DNA of 64,000 nt from Boswellia sacra (taxonomy: Eukaryota > Streptophyta > Magnoliopsida > Sapindales > Burseraceae), in assembly GCA_013180625.2 (NCBI GenBank), contig SNVD02002644.1:407001-471000 (forward strand), in the 5' to 3' direction. Every line of letters starts with the position of its first letter. Positions within the stretch are counted from its first letter, which is position 1. The notes under the pieces were generated by a model. The model saw only the letters and a program-made list of their open reading frames with translations. It was not told where the DNA came from and did not search any database. A program made the translations under genes and the position numbers. Positions 47,477 through 64,000 of the stretch are shown here, one piece after another.

Positions 47477-48258
47477 GATGAAGTGTTATGATTATCACAA
47501 TTTAGAACACTTCTGTGTAATTAAGATTGAAAATTACCAAGTTTTATTATTAGTTATTAGGAGGATAAGTCTAAGCTTTTGGTTTTTTTACACAGAATGC
47601 ATTAAAAAGAAACAGTGAAAACAAGAAAGATAAGAGAAAACAACATTTTTTCTTTATTATCTCTTATAAAGTAAATATTTTTATTTTAAGATAACGTGTA
47701 GTCGAACTTGTTTCCTATTTACGTTATTTTTTTAGTTTTTAAACAAAAGCAATTATTCAAAATGCCTATTACACATTTTACAAGATAACCCCATAAAAAC
47801 TAAAACAAGAAAACAACGTAATAATAACAATAACGATAACAATAACAATAATAATAATAAAAAAGGGCTGTCACATATTACATAAAAAATTATTATTTTA
47901 TGTCAAAAAAATAAAAAAAGAAAAAACGAGGGTGACCATTGTCACTCTACACAACAAGCGGTTTGACTAAAGCTGTTTTTACTTCAGAGTAAAAGTGAAA
48001 GAGAAACTGACTGATTGGTCAAAAGTGAAACGACTTACGAATGTCCACAACGAAACAAAAATGGAAACTAATTTACTTCCCATTAAGTTTCCTAAAATAA
48101 CAATTCCACCCTTTATATTTCATAAATATATTTTCTTTTTCTTATCATCATTTAATGCTGAAATTCCTATTTGATTACTAGATTCTGAGCACCAATGACT
48201 GAACTTAAAGGTTAGCGTAGGAAGCCAATGAGTACATTAAAACTCTGAGAACTACACC
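47477..48258. other. Region upstream of the F-box gene, nothing recognised
   Basis: AT-rich, with an AATAACAATAAC-type simple repeat at about 47818-47862. No gene seen. Confidence 0.5.
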
Positions 48259-48263
48259 ATCCA

Positions 48264-48321
48264 TTATAAAACCTTTAGGGGGAATATTGATATTTACCCA
48301 AACAAAACCATGCCTATCTAT

Positions 48322-48356
<35 letters not shown>

Positions 48357-48795
48357 GTTTTAACGTGAAGAATTTAATATCTTCTCAGAAATGAGAGCTT
48401 GAGCAGCTTATGCACAAAATGGGAAGCTTGGAGACGTGATCTGCTTTACTGGAGAGAATCCCACATCTGTGATTGATTTTCAGGTAGTGTTTTGTTGTTT
48501 CTTCTGATCTCTGTCATGGCTCTTGCTTGCAAGCTTTCATGGAACTGTTTATATTTTTATTGTTTAGTTTCAGATTAATAGTAGAATTGGGCACCACTTT
48601 TTTCTCTGTTTTTGTTATGTAAATAATATAAAAAAATTTTCATGAGAGTATGCCATCATTAGTCACTTTACTGTTCAGAGATTGGGAGATATGGAAGGTC
48701 CAGAATTAAGATTCTTAGTTGATAGATATTCAAGAGTGAAATCATCTTGTGCCACCTTTCTAGGTTATTGTATATAATTTCACCCTTGTTTTTAT

Positions 48796-48826
<31 letters not shown>

Positions 48827-49633
48827 TGCTAAAGGGTTGCAGCCTCTGATATTAGACCTCAGTTGAAATCCAAGGTGTTGATTATGATTTATCAAGGTTC
48901 CAGCTAATTCCCATTTCTGTATTATAAACATGCAGTTACAAATATTTTTTTTTTAATTGTTCTTCTATTTTATTACTAATGGTTGTAGAGTCTGATAGTA
49001 GTGTGCAGTTAGAGCTGAAGATATTAATTAATCAAAGGTATAATTGATCGCTGCGTCTTTATTGTAAATATGCATTTTCAAATGATCCAAGCCCAAGTAG
49101 AGGAATTAGACCTAAACAATTTGTAAGTTATTTGAAAGAATTGTCTTCAGTTTCAAACCTGGTGCACAGACAAGTGAGAGATTTCTGGGCATAAAGAAAG
49201 ATGGTTAGTTAACAATTATTTTTGGTCTTTGATGAAGGTATTGAAATACTTAAAGATTTCGTTTTGAACTGCTTGTCTGATTGCCGTTGTTTGATTAGGC
49301 GTTACACTAGCTTGGGTAGATTTCCACTGTAAATTTCTTGTTTTTAAGATAATTTTAATAATTAAAAGAAAATTTATATGAAAATTTCTTATTTACTATT
49401 GTTGTGGACTTTATATTGTTAAATTTTATTGTTTCCTTTTGTTACACCTCACTCAAAGTCATGGCATCAGATAGTAGCATTAGTTTTGGTTGCTTAATGG
49501 TTAAAGTTAATTGTTGGTATTTTTTGGTGTGTAGTCTTTGTTTTTGATTTTTTGAGTTTTAATTCCCTGTTTTTTTCTTTGTCTAGTTGACAATTGCCTG
49601 GATCCCGCTTCGTGTTCAATCAAATCGTCAGTC
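48264..49633 (+). promoter_or_regulatory. F-box gene promoter, leader exon and leader intron
   Basis: A TATA box (TATAAA at 48266-48271) is followed by a CT microsatellite (about 48324-48354), common in plant leaders. A likely non-coding leader exon ends ...GATTTTCAG at 48483 with GTAGTG donor. The acceptor TTTGTCTAG ends at 49586, so a leader intron of about 1.1 kb (48484-49586) precedes the ATG at 49634. This is inferred from splice signals only. Confidence 0.55.
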
Positions 49634-50914
49634 ATGTTTGATTTGCAAGGTTGTGTCATGGCACAGCAGTCTGTGTTCTTTGATCAGGACTTAAAATGTT
49701 TCCAGAAGAATTGGCAGCAATTGATGCATATTCTCTTGGCTAGAAATATCAGCTTCAAGGATGGTAATGAAAGCTTGCTTGACGGAGACAAATCTCCTAA
49801 GGTCATGACAAGATCTGGAGAGAACCATAGTGGTGAATCATCAGATGAGAGTTTCTTACCAGGTCTTCATGACGATACAGCATTAGATATCTTAGCTTGG
49901 AGTAGCAGATCAGACTATCCAAGACTGTCCTGTTTGAATAAAAGATTTAAGTCATTGATTGCCAGTGGATATCTATATAAGTTAAGACGTCAGCTTGGTG
50001 TCGTTGAACACTGGGTTTATTTGGCCTGTATTCTAATGCCTTGGGAAGCTTTTGATCCCATAAGACAGAGATGGATGAGATTACCCAGAATGGAGTGTGA
50101 TGAATGTTTTACTTTTGCTGACAAGGAGTCTCTGGCAGTAGGGACTGAGTTACTTGTTTTTGGTCGTGAGCTGTTGGGTTTTGCAATTTGGATGTACAGC
50201 TTGGTCACACATAGTTGGTGTAGGTGCCCTCAAATGAACTTACCTCGTTGTCTGTTTGGTTCAAGCAGCCTTGGAGAAATTGCTATAGTCGCTGGGGGCA
50301 CTGACAATAATGGTTGTATTCTAAAATCTGCTGAGCTCTACAATTCTGAACTGGGTACTTGGCAAACTCTTCCGGATATGACCTTACCACGTAAATTGTG
50401 TTCAGGCTTCTTTATGGATGGTAAATTTTATGTCGTTGGGGGCGTGTCAGCCCAAATGGAATCTTTAACTTGTGGCGAAGAGTATAACCTTGAGACAAGG
50501 ACGTGGAGGAGGATAGAGAATATGTACCCTTCTCTCAATATGGGTGCACTCGTCAATCCTGCAATGGCCGTAATGCGATCACCTCCTTTAGTCGCTGTTG
50601 TAAATAATCAGCTTTATTCGGCTGACCAAATGACAAACGAGGTTAAGAAATATAATAAGAGAAATAATTCATGGAGTGTTGTGAAGAGGTTACCTGTTAG
50701 AGCTGACTCTTTTAATGGATGGGGACTAGCATTTAAAGCATGTGGAAACAGTTTACTAGTAATTGGAGGACATAGAGGGCCTGAAGGTGAAGTTATTGTT
50801 CTGCACTCCTGGGATCCAGCTGATGGAAGTGGGGAAGGAGCTGATTGGAATGTGCTTGCTGTCAAGGAGCGAGCAGGTGCCTTTGTGTACAACTGTGCTG
50901 TAATGGGTTGTTGA
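49634..50914 (+). CDS. F-box/kelch-repeat protein (At5g60570-like)
   Basis: An intronless coding region of 426 aa. The F-box lies at about residues 75-115 ([20 protein letters not shown] onward). It is followed by VEHWVY and about five kelch-type blades (about 130-415), with the conserved [38 protein letters not shown] and [12 protein letters not shown] segments. It ends in VYNCAVMGC, the signature C-terminus of this plant subfamily (At5g60570, At1g74510, SKIP11). Such proteins bind ASK/SKP1 through the F-box and recruit targets through the kelch propeller for ubiquitination by SCF ligases. The target is unknown. The next ATG (codon 9) is an alternative start; the N-terminal 70 residues are poorly conserved in the family. 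Confidence 0.94.
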   Translation: MFDLQGCVMAQQSVFFDQDLKCFQKNWQQLMHILLARNISFKDGNESLLDGDKSPKVMTRSGENHSGESSDESFLPGLHDDTALDILAWSSRSDYPRLSCLNKRFKSLIASGYLYKLRRQLGVVEHWVYLACILMPWEAFDPIRQRWMRLPRMECDECFTFADKESLAVGTELLVFGRELLGFAIWMYSLVTHSWCRCPQMNLPRCLFGSSSLGEIAIVAGGTDNNGCILKSAELYNSELGTWQTLPDMTLPRKLCSGFFMDGKFYVVGGVSAQMESLTCGEEYNLETRTWRRIENMYPSLNMGALVNPAMAVMRSPPLVAVVNNQLYSADQMTNEVKKYNKRNNSWSVVKRLPVRADSFNGWGLAFKACGNSLLVIGGHRGPEGEVIVLHSWDPADGSGEGADWNVLAVKERAGAFVYNCAVMGC

Positions 50915-53163
50915 TGATTTAATAACTTTTTCATCATTGGTTCAATCCAAGGACCTCCAGAGGGAACTAAATGCTCCGTTGATTGAGACGGGGAAATTAT
51001 GTTTTATGGTACCATTTATTTGAAAGTTTACAGTGTTATAATATTCTTCATATATTGTTTCTTTGCTTCAGAATATATGGTGTTTGTCTATTCCAGGGCT
51101 GATACATGATCATAATAGACCTTAAATTAACATTGAAAGTTTGTAAATCTTTTTTTATTGTTTAAGATCCCATAAACTGAAATGCTCCTTTTATGTTGAT
51201 GAGAAAACTTTTTCAAGATTGTGTTAGTATTGCTTTGCCCGTAATCGGTCATAGCGTTGGTGCTGTCCATAGAGGAAGCAACACTCCATCGTATGCAAAT
51301 GCTGTTGATTGGATTCTGTTATGCTGGCAACACCAGTCGCAATCTAGACTGGCAACACCAGTCGCAATCTAGACAGACCAATGGCACTTGATTTTATTAG
51401 ATGTGAATATCTCTGTGGATTTTTTCTTTAATAGTCATGTTATTACACTAGTTTTTGGAGTTCTATCATCATATAACTAGCGTCTATTGTGATTTTAACG
51501 AGTATAAATTACATTTGAAATCAATAGGAAATATGATCATCTAACACTTATATAGTGTTAGATCGTAAACTAACTGATTGCTTTTGTAGTTTACAGTAAA
51601 TTTTTTTTTTTAATCAAATCCAGAAATCTTTTGATCATTTCTTCATCATTGAGCTCTAAACTAGAGGCTATTTCCACTGACTTGTTAACATGTATCTCAA
51701 GTGAATGGCCTTGTGAGCAAAATCTCAAACATGCCAATTACACTTCATAGAGGCTATTTGACAGTACCTGTAACAGGATGTGATCAGCATCACCAGCGCC
51801 AGCAAGACGCCACTACCATTTAACTAGTTATGGTATTACTCCCCCAATTAACAATCACCATGGCAGTGACTCAGATCACCGCCATCTATGTCAATGATTT
51901 CCATTGCTGCTAAAATCTCCAGACCACAAATACTAGCAATTTGTCATTGTCACAATGTTTACATAGTCGAGGCACAACAATCAAATTGGTATTTTCATTA
52001 AATTGAATTCAGCGTTCCACTCAGATTACATGTTGAAAGAACAAAAACTGTCCATCTGATTGATGTAATACATGATGAAAGAATTTAAGTTTTAATTGAT
52101 CAATTACCAAAATCAAATCTTATAAATATTATATCTTTGATCATATCTTGAATGACTTTTGTCTTCCATCCATAGAAGTATAGAACACAACCAAATAAGT
52201 CCTCCAAGTATTCTTGAAAATGGTCTTCTCGAAGAGCCGTTGGGTATCCTCCATGGTTTGATTGATCAAATGAACAATTTCTAGTCCTCAGGCGCTATAT
52301 AATCTTCTTTCTAAAAAAGTAATTTTGAACCTGCAATAGATGGGGAATTATTCATTCACTTAGAATGAAAAGGATAAAAAGAACAGAAAAATAACAAACA
52401 ATACATGCTGGGAGTCTGGGACCATGTCATGTATGGATATCCTACTAGGTCAAATTTGTCATTTTATAGGGATGTTATCGTCAAAGAAATTTTAAGTAGG
52501 TGGTTAAGGCACGGCATCTCAAAAGGATGAGATTTTCTTCAAGATGAGCAATTAAAATCCATTTAAGGCATCAAAATGGGATACAATGGTACTTTTGACA
52601 TGAAGACATGCAGAAGATAAACCAAATAGGCAATAAACAAGAAACCAATCACTGGGTGATTGTCCTCAAAAGAAAAAGTTCCGTAGCGTATCAGGTATGC
52701 AAACTTCTCAGGTCCACTTATTTCACAGATATAGACAATAATTCAACTGATTTTTCATAAGTAACTTCAGATTAAATAACAAAAATGTTTAACTTAAAAG
52801 CATATTAAGGACAATATGAAGAGGCATCAAATCAAGTGAATGTTTACAGACTCCGAATCCAAACACAATACAAGTATCATTTCCATCTACAAACAGTCTG
52901 CTGTTAGGTCAACATATGGGCACAAAGGTTGATACCAGTGTAGTCAAGGCATCAAAAAATGGGACATGTTAACATGATATCAGGACTACAGACTTTACAT
53001 TTTCTGCTAAAAACATGTTGGTTATCATGGGGCACATACCCATCAATACACCGAGTAAATAGATATTACTTTAAGCTTTTGCAACATTAAAAAAGTAGAC
53101 AATGAATTCAATGTCTTGGAAAATGAAACTAATTTACCTAATAGATACTTACATATGAATACA
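50915..53163. other. Convergent intergenic region between F-box and COLD1 genes
   Basis: It holds the two 3' ends. A 25-bp perfect tandem duplication (51324-51348, 51349-51373; unit starts CTGGCAACACCAGTCGCAAT) lies about 0.4 kb after the F-box stop. No further gene or transposon is recognised. Confidence 0.6.
51324..51373. repeat. 25-bp perfect tandem duplication
   Basis: Two identical adjacent copies of a unit that ends AATCTAGA. Location is in or just beyond the F-box gene's 3' UTR. Confidence 0.95.
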
Positions 53164-63698
<10,535 letters not shown>

Positions 63699-64000
63699 CT
63701 CTCACTTGCTTTCTTACTCACTAACTCACTTCCTCGCCCCTCCTTCTCTCTATTCTACACTAGATTTCCTTCCTTTCTCGTCAACTTCTTCTTCGATCTT
63801 CAAACCAGGGCGAAACGTTTTGGTTATTTCCCTTACTCTCTTATAATAAATGAGTAACAAAACTTATTTTAAATTTTTTTTCACGATAATTAAATTCCTT
63901 TTTTTTTTTTTGGAATCTTGAATTGAATATAAGCCTAAACTTCATTAAATCTAAATGATTTTAACTTTTTCAATTAAGATAAATCAATTTGTTTCTCAAA
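63699..64000 (-). promoter_or_regulatory. COLD1 5' leader and promoter side
   Basis: Immediately upstream of the COLD1 ATG (on the minus strand) lies GA-rich leader-like sequence (about 63700-63785). Beyond it is AT-rich DNA with an A/T run near 63898-63911. No TATA box can be assigned with confidence and no other gene is visible before the window ends. Confidence 0.5.

Overview
The window is nuclear DNA of a flowering plant, most likely a eudicot. It is AT-rich, has intron-containing genes with GT-AG junctions, long intergenic stretches and plant-type transposons (copia, hAT, Tourist-like MITEs, a SINE, a LINE relic). No species can be named from the sequence alone. Intron-exon models below were built by hand: every junction was checked for splice dinucleotides and reading-frame continuity, but there is no transcript evidence.

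Bases 1-24000 are a rearranged specialised-metabolism locus. From the left: the 3' part of a decayed Ty1/copia retrotransposon (1-4233); fragments of duplicated cytochrome P450 units in both orientations (4234-9830); an intact zinc alcohol dehydrogenase gene (10639-12892, +); an intact CYP71-type P450 gene (16265-17995, +); and the P450 3' flank, broken by a SINE and by a 3.9-kb hAT transposon with perfect 8-bp target duplications (19547-23404). Because the P450 flanks occur in several copies, they act as 'empty sites' for each other and expose several insertions. I count remnants of at least four P450 units, of which one is intact.

Bases 24340-63698 carry four ordinary single-copy-type genes. 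On the minus strand are a small plastid-targeted membrane protein (24340-29153) and a 12-exon PHD-finger protein of the AIPP2/PAIPP2 chromatin-silencing family (31158-43061). An F-box/kelch gene lies on the plus strand (49634-50914). A 13-exon COLD1/GTG (GPCR-type G protein, Golgi-pH-regulator family) gene is on the minus strand (53164-63698). The F-box and COLD1 genes converge; the PHD and F-box genes diverge across about 5 kb that holds diverged repeats, a LINE relic and a MITE.

Functional reading: the P450 and the alcohol dehydrogenase are neighbours on the same strand and could act in sequence (hydroxylation, then oxidation of the alcohol), but this is inference from proximity. The other four genes have unrelated roles (plastid membrane, Polycomb-linked silencing, protein turnover, membrane signalling).
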